A DNA stretch of 64,000 nt, from positions 3,162,001-3,226,000 of the forward strand of contig NZ_CP145904.1 of NCBI RefSeq assembly GCF_036895565.1, written 5' to 3'. How positions within the stretch are numbered: position 1 is the stretch's first letter; every line of letters begins with the position of its first letter. Under the pieces are notes generated by a model, which did no database searches, was not told the DNA's origin, and saw nothing but the letters and a program-made list of their open reading frames with translations. Of the stretch, positions 18,113-26,873 are shown piece after piece. The translations under genes were made by a program, and so were the position numbers. This stretch comes from Flavobacterium sp. KS-LB2. Lineage in GTDB: Bacteria > Bacteroidota > Bacteroidia > Flavobacteriales > Flavobacteriaceae.

Positions 18113-18718
18113 TTGAAAAAAATACTTCCCTTGTTTTCTTATGTGTTCCATCCGATATTCATACCGGCAATGGCCACGTTGCTTTATCTTTCTTTTAACA
18201 ATACTGAGTTTGTGAATCAAGAAAAATTATTTATTTTTTTTCAAGTTCTGGTTGTAACAGTGATTTTACCTTCTTTGGTATTTTTATTATTGCGTACTGC
18301 AGGAAACATAGATTCTGTTATGCTTGCCGAAGTATCCCAACGCAAAATCCCTCTAATAATACATTGTTTTTTACTCATTCTACTCGTAAAAAAAAGCATT
18401 ACAATTGACAGGTATCCAGAGTTGCATTTTTTCTTTTTAAGTGCGCTTTTAAGCACTATGCTGGCACTTATCTTATTGTTTATCAATATAAAAGCGAGCC
18501 TTCACCTGATAGCAATCAGTTCCTTAACAGTATTTACAATTGGATTGAGTTTACACTTTCAAATTCAAAACACTATTCTAATTACTGTACTAATCCTGCT
18601 GAATGGCTTTGTAGCTTCTTCCCGATTAGAAATGAAAGCACACACAACTAAAGAATTGATTATAGGTTTTATGCTAGGCGCTGTACCTCAGTTGCTTTTA
18701 TTAGTACTATGGCTATAA
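18113..18718 (+). CDS. Conserved multi-pass membrane protein
   Basis: 201 residues with five or six hydrophobic segments. The start is a TTG at 18113: a stop (18095-18097) lies just upstream in frame and no ATG precedes it; the next ATG would remove the first conserved helix (MKKILPLFSYVFHPIFIPAM). It resembles conserved Bacteroidota membrane proteins with weak likeness to PAP2-type phosphatases, but no catalytic phosphatase motif is visible, so no function is given. Its stop codon overlaps the stop of the convergent gene by six bases. Confidence 0.75.
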   Translation: MKKILPLFSYVFHPIFIPAMATLLYLSFNNTEFVNQEKLFIFFQVLVVTVILPSLVFLLLRTAGNIDSVMLAEVSQRKIPLIIHCFLLILLVKKSITIDRYPELHFFFLSALLSTMLALILLFINIKASLHLIAISSLTVFTIGLSLHFQIQNTILITVLILLNGFVASSRLEMKAHTTKELIIGFMLGAVPQLLLLVLWL

Positions 18719-19414
18719 AATGTAGAAAATAATTCCAATATTCAAAGCTTTCATGTTTACTGGTTCGCCATTTACTTCTGCCGATTTAAACAATGAATTT
18801 AAACCATAATACGCATATAAATTAATGGTATTGTAGCCTGCAGAAATATAAGTCCCGTATTGCATTTTATTAAAATCTTTATTCCCTGTAACAACCACTT
18901 TCCCTTCAGATCCATTAAAAATAGATCTATCATAGAGCAAATAACTTAGCTTAAATCCTCCATAAATACGCCAAAATTTATGACTTTCATAGGTAGATGT
19001 TCTCAACCTGAACTCCAAAGGAACATCTATAGAAAGTAGTGAAAACTTGTTTTTGTCGTAAGCAGTTTCGGAATCAATATAGGTGTAAACTTGGTTTTCA
19101 CCAAATGATGTAATAGCGAGATTTTGATTAAAATTGTTATATGTAAAACCAACACCAGAGGCTATAGCGACAGTTCTCTTTTTATTGATGGGCATATCTC
19201 TTAAAAAACCTGCCGAAAGACCCGAAGAAAACTTACTTTGAGACAAGCCAGACGGCTTATCTCTCAAAATGTTATACGTTATACCAAAATAAAACTGATC
19301 CTCTCTATATAAGGAATCAACCTTTTTTATCGGAATATTTTCAGTTGTTGCATCTTCTTGCGAAAAAGCATTCAAAACCGATAAAAGAAGAAAACAACTC
19401 AGAAAAATACGCAT
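18713..19414 (-). CDS. PorT-family outer-membrane beta-barrel protein
   Basis: 233 residues. Signal peptide MRIFLSCFLLLSVLNAFSQ. The remainder is alternating-hydrophobicity beta-strands typical of a small barrel of the outer-membrane beta-barrel (PorT/OMP_b-brl_2) group: FYFGITYNIL, GLSAGFLRDMPINKKRTVAIASGVGFTYN, FSLLSIDVPLEFRLR, FWRIYGGFKLSYLLYD and a final GIIFYIL ending in an aliphatic residue. True PorT is a type IX secretion component usually next to ubiE; that neighbour is absent here, so only family membership is claimed. Convergent with and overlapping the preceding gene's stop by six bases. Confidence 0.75.
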   Translation of the reverse strand: MRIFLSCFLLLSVLNAFSQEDATTENIPIKKVDSLYREDQFYFGITYNILRDKPSGLSQSKFSSGLSAGFLRDMPINKKRTVAIASGVGFTYNNFNQNLAITSFGENQVYTYIDSETAYDKNKFSLLSIDVPLEFRLRTSTYESHKFWRIYGGFKLSYLLYDRSIFNGSEGKVVVTGNKDFNKMQYGTYISAGYNTINLYAYYGLNSLFKSAEVNGEPVNMKALNIGIIFYIL

Positions 19415-19489
19415 ATTATTTTTGGATTTAAATGGAGTAAGGACTTTTCAAAACACATTTCAGGTTTCAATTCTCACATCATGACAGTA

Positions 19490-19497
19490 CAAATATA
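19490..19497 (-). promoter_or_regulatory. -7 element of the PorT-like gene
   Basis: Minus-strand TATATTTG, exact match, 75 bases before the start; no clear -33 partner. Confidence 0.35.
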
Positions 19498-19517
19498 CCA
19501 TTTTGATGGTTTTTATA

Positions 19518-19530
19518 TTGGTAATACCAA
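19518..19530. promoter_or_regulatory. Palindrome, possible operator
   Basis: TTGGTAATACCAA is a perfect inverted repeat about a central base. It lies about 20 bases upstream of the -7 element of the PorT-like gene, at the place where the -33 element should be. The size and symmetry suit a dimeric repressor. Confidence 0.35.
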
Positions 19531-19567
19531 CAAATAAAAGTTTAGAAAAAGGACTCAGTATAAAATC

Positions 19568-19597
19568 GCACTACTTAAAAATGTGCACTACTTAAAA
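19568..19597. repeat. 13-base direct repeat upstream of the gluconate operon
   Basis: GCACTACTTAAAA occurs at 19568-19580 and again at 19585-19597, a 17-base spacing. The pair ends 60 bases before the TTG of the promoter at 19658. Possible activator or repressor sites. Confidence 0.55.
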
Positions 19598-19657
19598 TTC
19601 ATCAAAAATAATTAACATATTGACTCCTACTAGTGTAATATTTTTCAAGTAAATTGC

Positions 19658-19686
19658 TTGTTAAAAAATTAAAACTAATATTTTTA
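19658..19686 (+). promoter_or_regulatory. Promoter of the gluconate operon
   Basis: TTG (19658-19660), 18 bases, TATTTTTA (19679-19686), about 62 bases before the first start codon. Near-consensus Bacteroidota promoter. Confidence 0.5.
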
Positions 19687-19748
19687 CTTTAAAAAAATTT
19701 TCGATATCTCAAAAACGTCTTTAAATCAGACTTAAAAACAATACAACC

Positions 19749-20648
19749 ATGCAAATTGGAATTATAGGATTAGGAAAAATGGGCTTCAACCTTGCTCTAA
19801 ATCTAAAGCGAAACGGCTATGAAGTAGTAGCCCAAGATGTCAATACGGACTTTGTGGCAAAAATAGGGCAAGAAGGAATTAAAACTGTATTTACAGTTGC
19901 AGAGTTGTGCCAAAAATTGAATCATCGAAAAGTGATTTGGTTAATGGTTCCTGCAGGAGAAATTGTAGATGGCGTCATCAACTCTTTACTTCCTTTTTTA
20001 GAAAAAAACGATATTATCATTGACGGGGGAAACTCTAACTACAAAGATTCCAAACGCCGTTATGCACAACTGAAAGAACTTGGCATCGACTTTTTAGATT
20101 GTGGTACTTCGGGCGGAACATCAGGTGCTTTGCATGGCGCTTGTACAATGATTGGCGGAGAACCCGCAGTTTTTGAATATGTAGCAGCCGTTTTCAAAGC
20201 TATTTCTGTAGAAAACGGACATTTATACACTGGCGCAGCTGGAAGCGGACATTTTACGAAAATGGTTCACAACGGAATCGAATATGGAATGATGCAATCT
20301 ATTGCCGAAGGTTTTGAGGTTTTTGAACATTCTGAATTTGATATTGACTTCGAAAAAACAGCTAAACTATTCAATCACGGATCGGTGGTACGCAGTTGGT
20401 TAATGGAACTTACAGAAAATGCATTCTCAAAAGACCCAAAATTAGACAGCATCAAAGGAATCATGCACTCCTCGGGCGAAGGAAAATGGACATTGGAAAC
20501 CGCTTTAGACTTAGGCGTACCAACTCCAGTTATCGCTTTATCAATCATGATGCGTTACCGTTCCCAAATGCAAGATACATTCTCTGGAAAAGTAGTAGCG
20601 GCACTTCGAAATGAATTTGGCGGCCACGCAGTCGAAAAAAACGAATAA
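19749..20648 (+). CDS. gnd: 6-phosphogluconate dehydrogenase, decarboxylating (short Gnd form)
   Basis: 299 residues, the short GndA/YqeC-like class rather than the 470-residue form. Oxidises 6-phosphogluconate to ribulose 5-phosphate and CO2. The N-terminal Rossmann motif is GIIGLGKMGFNLALNLKRNGY; the substrate-binding DCGTSGGTSGALHGACTM and catalytic GSGHFTKMVHNGIEYGMMQ are present, and GVPTPVIALSIMMRYRSQ near the end is typical. First of three genes for gluconate use, followed by the permease after 54 bases. Together they would take gluconate into the pentose phosphate pathway. Confidence 0.93.
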   Translation: MQIGIIGLGKMGFNLALNLKRNGYEVVAQDVNTDFVAKIGQEGIKTVFTVAELCQKLNHRKVIWLMVPAGEIVDGVINSLLPFLEKNDIIIDGGNSNYKDSKRRYAQLKELGIDFLDCGTSGGTSGALHGACTMIGGEPAVFEYVAAVFKAISVENGHLYTGAAGSGHFTKMVHNGIEYGMMQSIAEGFEVFEHSEFDIDFEKTAKLFNHGSVVRSWLMELTENAFSKDPKLDSIKGIMHSSGEGKWTLETALDLGVPTPVIALSIMMRYRSQMQDTFSGKVVAALRNEFGGHAVEKNE

Positions 20649-20702
20649 TAAATGGCAACCAACTACTTCGAACCTAATTTTTAATTTCTCAAATTCAAGT
20701 AC

Positions 20703-22022
20703 ATGTCAATAGTAATCTTAATTGCAAGTATATTTTTATTACTTGTCTTGATATCAGGCATAAAACTCAACGCCTTCCTTTCCTTGATTATTGCTTCTTT
20801 TTTTGTGGGAATTACTAAAGGTATGCTCTTTCCTGAGCTCCTAAATTCACTTCAACAAGGAATTGGCAGTACTTTAGGTTCATTGATTATAATTATTGCC
20901 CTTGGCGTTATACTGGGAAATATCCTTTCAGATAGTGGAGCGGCACAACGGATTAGTGCAGTAATGATCAAAACTGTAGGGATTAAACACATCAAATGGG
21001 CGATGTTGATTACGGGTTTTGCCGTGGGAATTTCGATGTTTTATAACGCTGGTTTTGTGATTTTGATTCCAATGGTTTTTGCTGTTGCAAAAAGTACGAA
21101 GCAACCTATAATTTATCTAGGCATCGCGATGGCATCGGCACTTTCGGTGACCCACGGTTTCTTACCTCCTCATCCTGGACCTACCGCCATTGCCGTAATT
21201 TTCAAAGCTGACATTGGTAAAACCTTGTTGTATGGATTGCTAATTGCTATTCCGACTTTATTGATTGCCGGAATTATTTTTCCAGAATTCATAAAGAAAA
21301 TTACCGCTAATCCACCCAAAGGATTATTCGAAAGTAAAACATTCACAGATAACGAAATGCCCTCTTTTGGAATTAGTATGCTAACAGCTTTGATTCCAGT
21401 TATCCTGATGGCGATGGCAACAACCAGCGAATTAACCTTAGCTGAAGATTCCTCTTTGCGTTACATGCTAGGATTTATTGGCAATCCAACCACTTCAATG
21501 CTCCTTGCAGTAGTATTTGCTATTGTTTTTTTAGGTATCAATCGCGGTCGAAAAGTGCAAGATATTATGGATAAATCCAGTTTAGCATTGAGTTCAGCAA
21601 CTATGATAATTATGATAATTGCAGCGGGTGGTGCTTTCAAACAAGTGCTTATCGACAGTGGTATTGGCACAGATTTGGCAGTTTTTTTCGAAACATCAAC
21701 ACTTTCACCTCTAGTATTGGGCTGGCTTGTAGCAACAATTATCCGAATCGCATTAGGCTCAGCAACTGTAGCAGGACTAACCGCGGCGGGAATTGTTCAA
21801 CCATTGGTTGTGAGTTCTGGAATAAGCCCTGAACTGATGGTATTGTCTATTGGAGCTGGAAGTTTAATGTGCTCTCATGTGAATGATACAGGATTTTGGA
21901 TGTTCAAGGAGTATTTTGGCATCAGTATTTCGGATACATTCAAAACCTGGACCGTCATGGAAACTATCATTGGAACTATGGGATTGATAGGTGTACTCTT
22001 GCTTAATCTGCTCGTGGGATAA
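20703..22022 (+). CDS. gntP: Gluconate:H+ symporter, GntP family
   Basis: 439 residues, about twelve hydrophobic segments. The family motifs are visible: the Gly-rich GIKLNAFLSLIIASFFVGITKGM start, GFLPPHPGPTAIAVIFKAD around residue 150-170 and CSHVNDTGFWMFKEYFGIS near the C-terminus. GntP permeases import gluconate, and sometimes related sugar acids, with protons. The position between gnd and gntK supports gluconate. No substrate other than by context. Confidence 0.93.
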   Translation: MSIVILIASIFLLLVLISGIKLNAFLSLIIASFFVGITKGMLFPELLNSLQQGIGSTLGSLIIIIALGVILGNILSDSGAAQRISAVMIKTVGIKHIKWAMLITGFAVGISMFYNAGFVILIPMVFAVAKSTKQPIIYLGIAMASALSVTHGFLPPHPGPTAIAVIFKADIGKTLLYGLLIAIPTLLIAGIIFPEFIKKITANPPKGLFESKTFTDNEMPSFGISMLTALIPVILMAMATTSELTLAEDSSLRYMLGFIGNPTTSMLLAVVFAIVFLGINRGRKVQDIMDKSSLALSSATMIIMIIAAGGAFKQVLIDSGIGTDLAVFFETSTLSPLVLGWLVATIIRIALGSATVAGLTAAGIVQPLVVSSGISPELMVLSIGAGSLMCSHVNDTGFWMFKEYFGISISDTFKTWTVMETIIGTMGLIGVLLLNLLVG

Positions 22023-22040
22023 CCCAAATACAACTAAAAA

Positions 22041-23459
22041 ATGAATTTATTTTATATTGGTATCGATATTGGCACTACAGCAACCAAAGCCGTGTGTTTT
22101 GATGTAACCGGAAAAGTGATTCAAGAATACAGTCAGTCCTATGCAATGTACCATCCAAAACCGGATTGGAGCATTCAAAAACCAGATGAAATTCTAGCAG
22201 CTGTTTTGAGATGCATCCAAGAAATCACAAAAGGGATCCAGCCTGAATTCATCAGTTTTAGTTCGGCTATGCAAAGTATACTCGCCATTGACCAGGATGG
22301 AAAACCGCTGACAGATGCAATCATTTGGGCTGATAATAGAGCACATTCATTAGCCGAAGAACTAAAAGAATCAGAACAGGGAAAAAACTTCTATCAAAAA
22401 ACGGGAATTCCTATTCACACCTTTTCACCCATGACCAAAATTGCATGGTTAAAGGAACACGATGCACTCATTTTTTCTAAAACGTACAAATTCATAAGCA
22501 TCAAAGAATATATTTGGCATCATCTCACCGGCGAATACGTGATTGATTCCTCAATGGCTTCAGGTACTGGGCTCCTGAATATTCATAGTCTACAATGGGA
22601 AACCGATATTTTAGAATATTTAAAAATAGAAGCATTCCAGCTATCTACAATTGTAAGTCCCACCCATCAAAGCATAGGATGTTTAGATGGTTTTCATTAT
22701 ATTTTGGGTGGTGGAGATGGCACATTGGCAAATTTAGGAACTGGAGCTATGGAAGCCGGCCGAATAGCATTATCTATTGGAACTAGTGGCGCGGTACGTT
22801 TACCTATTGACAAACCTTTTATTGATTCTCAAATGCGAACACAATGTTACCATTTGATGGACACACAATATTTAAAATTAGGAGCGGTAAATAATGGCGC
22901 TATTGTTTTGCAATGGCTCAAAGAATCTATCTTACAAACAAATACCTCTTTCGAAGAATTATTCAAGCAAGCTGAAAAAATACCTGCAGGGTCCGAAGAC
23001 TTACTTTTTGTTCCGTATTTATTAGGTGAAAGAGCACCTATTTGGGATGCCTCAGCACAAGGAACACTTTTAGGAATCCGCATAATCCATACGCAAGCAC
23101 ATTTGGTTAGAGCCACATTAGAAGGCATCTTATTCGGATTATTTAGCGTTACCGAGCTATTGTTGCCTGATCCCGAAAAAAGACAAGAAACTACTATTAT
23201 GGCTAGTGGCGGTTTTGGAAAAAGTGCTCTTTGGTTGCAAATGGTCGCTGATATTTTTCAAATGAAAGTCATTGTTGCCGAAACAATCGAAGCTTCGGCT
23301 TGGGGCGCTGTTTTGATTGGTTTCAAAGCTAGTGATATTGCCGTTCCATCCGAAAATAAAGTTGGAAAAACCTTTTTACCAAACGAAAATCATAAAGAAG
23401 TTTACCAACAAAGCTTTAAAAAATTTAAAAAGATTTATCCTTTATTGCAAGGTGTTTAA
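22041..23459 (+). CDS. gntK: Gluconokinase, FGGY carbohydrate kinase family
   Basis: 472 residues. Phosphorylates gluconate at O6, giving the substrate of the first gene of the operon. The FGGY fold begins GIDIGTTATKAVCFDVTGKV; the second-domain motifs are ALSIGTSGAVR and MASGGFGKSALWLQMVADIF (about 385-405), the FGGY C-terminal signature. It is of the FGGY type, not the small P-loop GntK of E. coli, so the symbol reflects function. Gap of 18 bases after gntP. No GntR-type regulator is found nearby. Confidence 0.88.
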   Translation: MNLFYIGIDIGTTATKAVCFDVTGKVIQEYSQSYAMYHPKPDWSIQKPDEILAAVLRCIQEITKGIQPEFISFSSAMQSILAIDQDGKPLTDAIIWADNRAHSLAEELKESEQGKNFYQKTGIPIHTFSPMTKIAWLKEHDALIFSKTYKFISIKEYIWHHLTGEYVIDSSMASGTGLLNIHSLQWETDILEYLKIEAFQLSTIVSPTHQSIGCLDGFHYILGGGDGTLANLGTGAMEAGRIALSIGTSGAVRLPIDKPFIDSQMRTQCYHLMDTQYLKLGAVNNGAIVLQWLKESILQTNTSFEELFKQAEKIPAGSEDLLFVPYLLGERAPIWDASAQGTLLGIRIIHTQAHLVRATLEGILFGLFSVTELLLPDPEKRQETTIMASGGFGKSALWLQMVADIFQMKVIVAETIEASAWGAVLIGFKASDIAVPSENKVGKTFLPNENHKEVYQQSFKKFKKIYPLLQGV

Positions 23460-23539
23460 AAGAAAGTAATCCTTAGCATTTTTGGACTATCCTTTTTTAT
23501 TTTATTGGCTAAACTAAAAAGTTTGACGCGCTGTAAACA

Positions 23540-23572
23540 AAAATGCTCCCTTTTCAGGAAGCATTAATTTTT
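23540..23572. terminator. Bidirectional terminator after gntK and tRNA-Ser
   Basis: AATGCT...AGCATT (23542-23565) with extra CC/GG pairs, A-run upstream and T-run downstream. Confidence 0.8.
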
Positions 23573-23575
23573 TTG

Positions 23576-23662
23576 CAGAGAGGAAGGGATTCGAACCCTC
23601 GATACAGTTACCCATATACTAGCTTTCCAGGCTAGCTCCTTCAACCACTCGGACACCTCTCT
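23576..23662 (-). tRNA. tRNA-Ser (anticodon GGA)
   Basis: On the minus strand an 87-base class II tRNA: acceptor arms AGAGAGG and CCTCTCT with discriminator G; anticodon stem-loop CTAGC-CTGGAAA-GCTAG with anticodon GGA (reads UCC/UCU); a long variable arm (ATGGGTAACTGTAT region); and a T arm GAGGG-TTCGAAT-CCCTT. The 3' CCA is not encoded: the gene is followed by CAAAAAAA. Upstream of it on the same strand lies the ansA group. Confidence 0.95.
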
Positions 23663-23718
23663 ATTTCGGTTTGCAAATAACACGAAAAAATCTGACTTAG
23701 AAAAGTAAAATCTGAATA

Positions 23719-24747
23719 TTATACCATTTCTCCTCGCAAAGAAGTCTCAAAAATAGTTTTGAAGTCTTTTGAATCAATTTTTTGACTCAATAAATACATT
23801 AATTTTGTGATCGCAGCCTCTGTAGTGATGTCTTTTCCAGAAATTACTCCTATTTCTTTCATGCCGGTACTAGTCTCGTACTGCCCCATATTGACGCTTC
23901 CTCCTGAACATTGCGTTACATTAATGATGTGTAAACCTCTATTAATTGCTTTTCGTAATACATTTAAAAACCAATCTTCGGTAGGTGCATTTCCAGCGCC
24001 ATAGGTTTCTAAAACAATCCCTTTCAGATCTGGAATATCTAAAATTGCAGATAATACAGCTTCGCTAATACCCGGGAAAATTTTTATAATCGCAACATTA
24101 TTATCTAAGTTTTTATGAACTAGAAATTCTTTATTCTGGCTATTTACTAAGAACAATTCTGGATTTAATTTTAAATGCACCCCAGATTCAACTAATTCAG
24201 GATAATTTGGCGACGTAAATGCTTTAAAATGTTCTGCATTTATCTTAGTGGTTCTATTGCCACGGTATAACTTGTATTCAAAATAAAGACACACTTCACT
24301 GATAACTGGTCCATCATCATTTCGTAAAGAGGCAATTTGAATAGCCGTGATTAAATTTTCTTTAGCATCCGTTCGTAAATCGCCAATTGGTAATTGAGAC
24401 CCCGTAAAAATAACTGGTTTCGATAAATTTTCGAGCATAAAACTCAATGCTGATGCGGAATACGACATAGTATCAGATCCATGAAGCACAACAAATCCGT
24501 CAAAGTCGCCGTAATTTTCCTCTATAATTGAAGCAATTTTAGCCCATTCGTTAGGATTCATATTAGAGGAATCAATAGGATTTTCAAAAGAAATAGTCTC
24601 TATCTCACAGTCTAATTGTTTCAATTCCGGGATACGCTGTAATAATTTGCTAAAATTGAAAGCTTTGAGCGCTCCCGTCTCAAAATCTTTTCTCATACCG
24701 ATAGTTCCTCCGGTATAGATTAAAAGTATTTTGGCTTTATACAACAT
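23719..24747 (-). CDS. ansA: L-asparaginase, type I
   Basis: 342 residues. Hydrolyses asparagine to aspartate and ammonia; type I enzymes are cytoplasmic, and no signal peptide is seen. The two active-site signatures are present: LIYTGGTIGM near residue 10-19 (nucleophilic Thr) and FVVLHGSDTMSYSASALSFML near 87-107. IDSSNMNPNEWAKIA is the usual DSSN site. It overlaps the end of the acyltransferase gene by 11 bases and is probably translated with it. Confidence 0.93.
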   Translation of the reverse strand: MLYKAKILLIYTGGTIGMRKDFETGALKAFNFSKLLQRIPELKQLDCEIETISFENPIDSSNMNPNEWAKIASIIEENYGDFDGFVVLHGSDTMSYSASALSFMLENLSKPVIFTGSQLPIGDLRTDAKENLITAIQIASLRNDDGPVISEVCLYFEYKLYRGNRTTKINAEHFKAFTSPNYPELVESGVHLKLNPELFLVNSQNKEFLVHKNLDNNVAIIKIFPGISEAVLSAILDIPDLKGIVLETYGAGNAPTEDWFLNVLRKAINRGLHIINVTQCSGGSVNMGQYETSTGMKEIGVISGKDITTEAAITKLMYLLSQKIDSKDFKTIFETSLRGEMV

Positions 24748-25873
24748 TGTGGTATTTTAATTTATTCACCACAGGATTAGCATACATAGCAAGAAAACCA
24801 TCTAAGGCCACTGGATTGTCATGATCAATTCGCATTTCAAGTCTGCGTTCGAATAATGATTTTTCATTTTCGGTATATAAATGAGCAAAGCGATTGGTTT
24901 TATTTACAATATCAAAAGCAATGAAATTTGTTGGCCATAATTTGTAATTACTCAATATTGCATCGTCAATTACTTGTGCCAAAGCTACAATTTGCTTGTT
25001 TGAACTGTCATTTTCAGCTTTGATGGCTTCAATTTCAGTGTTTAATACTTTGCCTACATGTATGTGAATTCGTTTCTTTTGTCCCAAAGCGCCACTAAGA
25101 ATCGTCATGAAATCCTCATTCTTTTCTTTGACATAGACTTCATTATTGGCCTCAGCCATCAATTGTGGCATCTTCAAAGCATCAGTAGGATCGTATTCGT
25201 ATGAAATAGAAACTGGTACAATTTTTATTTTCTTGAAATAATCCATCAAATTATTTTCATCAGAACCCATTCCAAGCATTTTCAAAACACCCGGATTTGT
25301 CTCGTCATTTCCGTCTTTAGTTCTTCCTTCACGTTGTGCAATCCAAACGGAACGGTTTTCATGTTGCAATAAATTCCCAATATATTCTGACAGTAATTTA
25401 GAACTTTGCAACATTTCTCTTGGTGTTAAGCCACGCTGTACAAGAAAGTTTCGATTCAGTTTTGCTAATGTATTCAAAAATGCTTTTTTGACTAAATTAT
25501 CTCCAATCGCTGAAGCGGTCATCACTAAACCGTGTTCGAATAGCGCCGTGTTTAACAGCGTCGTATCTAAAAGAATATCGCGATGATTTGATATAAATAA
25601 GTAAGATGTATTGGGTTCTAAATTTTCAAAACCAGAAGTCGTTAGCCCATCTGAGCTTTTCTCTAATACTCTTTGTACGGATTGGTAAATGAAATTACAC
25701 TGAAAATCACGAATAGAATGCGTTTTTCGAAGTTGTTCTTTCCAAACTTCGTCTGCAACATCAGGAAAAGTAAAATTCATCAATGCTTTCATCATTGGAT
25801 GATTAACCACATTCTGAAGTGCTTCGTTTATTTCGGAATCATAAAAAGGCCGAATAGCGTCAAATCTTTGCAT
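24737..25873 (-). CDS. 1-acyl-sn-glycerol-3-phosphate acyltransferase-like (PlsC domain)
   Basis: 378 residues from the ATG at 25873; nine residues more upstream (to 25900) are open, but MQRFDAIRPFYDSEINEALQ fits the family's start better. The acyltransferase HX4D motif is FISNHRDILLDTTLLN, and a glycerol-phosphate-binding motif IAQREGRTKDGNDETNPGVLKML follows. It should transfer acyl chains to a glycerophospholipid or related acceptor at the inner membrane; the exact acceptor is unknown. Overlaps ansA and follows tatD after 65 bases. Confidence 0.82.
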   Translation of the reverse strand: MQRFDAIRPFYDSEINEALQNVVNHPMMKALMNFTFPDVADEVWKEQLRKTHSIRDFQCNFIYQSVQRVLEKSSDGLTTSGFENLEPNTSYLFISNHRDILLDTTLLNTALFEHGLVMTASAIGDNLVKKAFLNTLAKLNRNFLVQRGLTPREMLQSSKLLSEYIGNLLQHENRSVWIAQREGRTKDGNDETNPGVLKMLGMGSDENNLMDYFKKIKIVPVSISYEYDPTDALKMPQLMAEANNEVYVKEKNEDFMTILSGALGQKKRIHIHVGKVLNTEIEAIKAENDSSNKQIVALAQVIDDAILSNYKLWPTNFIAFDIVNKTNRFAHLYTENEKSLFERRLEMRIDHDNPVALDGFLAMYANPVVNKLKYHNVV

Positions 25874-25938
25874 TATAGTTCTCAATTGTTTAATTAGCAA
25901 ATGAACAAAAAAAATATCAAAATAAGGTGAATTCTGCT

Positions 25939-26718
25939 TTAAATACCAAAAATAGCTTTGGAATTCTCCGTGGTTATTGCCGAAATCTCATTTGCCGAAA
26001 GGCTATAAATTTGGGCTAACTTATCGACTACATTAACAATATAACTGCTTTCATTTCTTTTTCCTCGATACGGAATCGGGGCTAAATAAGGGGAATCTGT
26101 TTCTAGAACAATGTGTTTTACATCTATTTGATTCAAAAACTGATCGATTTTTCCGTTTTTGAAAGTCACCACACCGCCAATTCCTAATTTCATATTATAC
26201 GATATCGCTTGCAAAGCTTGCTCATAAGTTCCTGTAAAACAATGAAAAATACCAAACAATTCTGGTGATTTTTCTTCCTCTAAAATTTCAAAGATTTCAT
26301 CAAAAGCTTCTCGACAATGAATAACTATGGGCAATTTATAATGTTTTGCTAATTGTATTTGTTTCTTGAAGGCAATTTGTTGTTGTGGCAAATGGGTTTT
26401 ATCCCAGTACAAATCAATTCCGATTTCGCCTACCGCATAGAATTTTCGTTTAGAAAGTTCGTCCTCAACATGTTTTAATTCCTCCAGATAATTGTCTTTT
26501 ACATACGTTGGATGTAATCCCATCATTAAGAAAACATTTTCAGGGTGATTTCTCTCCAATTCATACATCGATTCTGTGCAGGTAGAATCGATTGCGGGAA
26601 TAAAAAAACGCGAAACACCCGCATTAATAGCACGTTGTATCATTTGGTTTCGATCCTCATCAAATTCCTCTGAATATAAATGGGTATGGGTATCTGTAAT
26701 TATTGTATTTGTTTCCAA
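25939..26718 (-). CDS. tatD: TatD family metal-dependent nuclease
   Basis: 259 residues. Metal-dependent deoxyribonuclease/exonuclease of the amidohydrolase superfamily. Motifs: TDTHTHLYSEEFDED (metal ligands, residues 8-22), GEIGIDLYWD, IHCREAFDEIFE, IFHCFTGTYEQALQ and ETDSPYLAPIPYRGKRNES. The start is TTG at 26718; there is no ATG before the THTH motif and a promoter-like -7 element sits 18 bases upstream. First gene of a tatD-acyltransferase-ansA series on the minus strand. Confidence 0.93.
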   Translation of the reverse strand: METNTIITDTHTHLYSEEFDEDRNQMIQRAINAGVSRFFIPAIDSTCTESMYELERNHPENVFLMMGLHPTYVKDNYLEELKHVEDELSKRKFYAVGEIGIDLYWDKTHLPQQQIAFKKQIQLAKHYKLPIVIHCREAFDEIFEILEEEKSPELFGIFHCFTGTYEQALQAISYNMKLGIGGVVTFKNGKIDQFLNQIDVKHIVLETDSPYLAPIPYRGKRNESSYIVNVVDKLAQIYSLSANEISAITTENSKAIFGI

Positions 26719-26736
26719 GTGTAAGGTTTAAGGGTG

Positions 26737-26744
26737 CAAAATTA
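26737..26744 (-). promoter_or_regulatory. -7 element of tatD
   Basis: Minus-strand TAATTTTG, exact match, 18 bases before the TTG start. The spacer upstream offers TTT at about 19 bases. Confidence 0.45.
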
Positions 26745-26827
26745 CAAGAATAAAAGTTGTCGAAAAAATGGTTTAAAAAGATTTGCATAGAAAATTAGAT
26801 TACCATCATTCCTGTTTTAACTCCACG

Positions 26828-26835
26828 TATATTTG
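26828..26835 (+). promoter_or_regulatory. -7 element of the retropepsin-like gene
   Basis: TATATTTG, exact match, 38 bases before the ATG at 26874. No obvious -33 partner. Confidence 0.4.
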
Positions 26836-26873
26836 TAAAACAGAAAAACAACACTGAAATAAATGTAGTATAA

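Larger units (their letters stand above)
19415..19748. other. Divergent regulatory region, 334 bases
   Basis: Between the PorT-like gene (minus) and the gluconate operon (plus). It contains no ORF of note, but several sites: a -7 element for the minus gene (19490-19497), the palindrome TTGGTAATACCAA (19518-19530), a 13-base direct repeat (19568 and 19585) and the promoter of the gluconate operon (19658-19686). Confidence 0.7.

Noticed and set aside
18713..18718. Six-base overlap of convergent stop codons as a special regulatory arrangement
   Set aside because: Such overlaps are common in compact genomes; no further signal supports a function.
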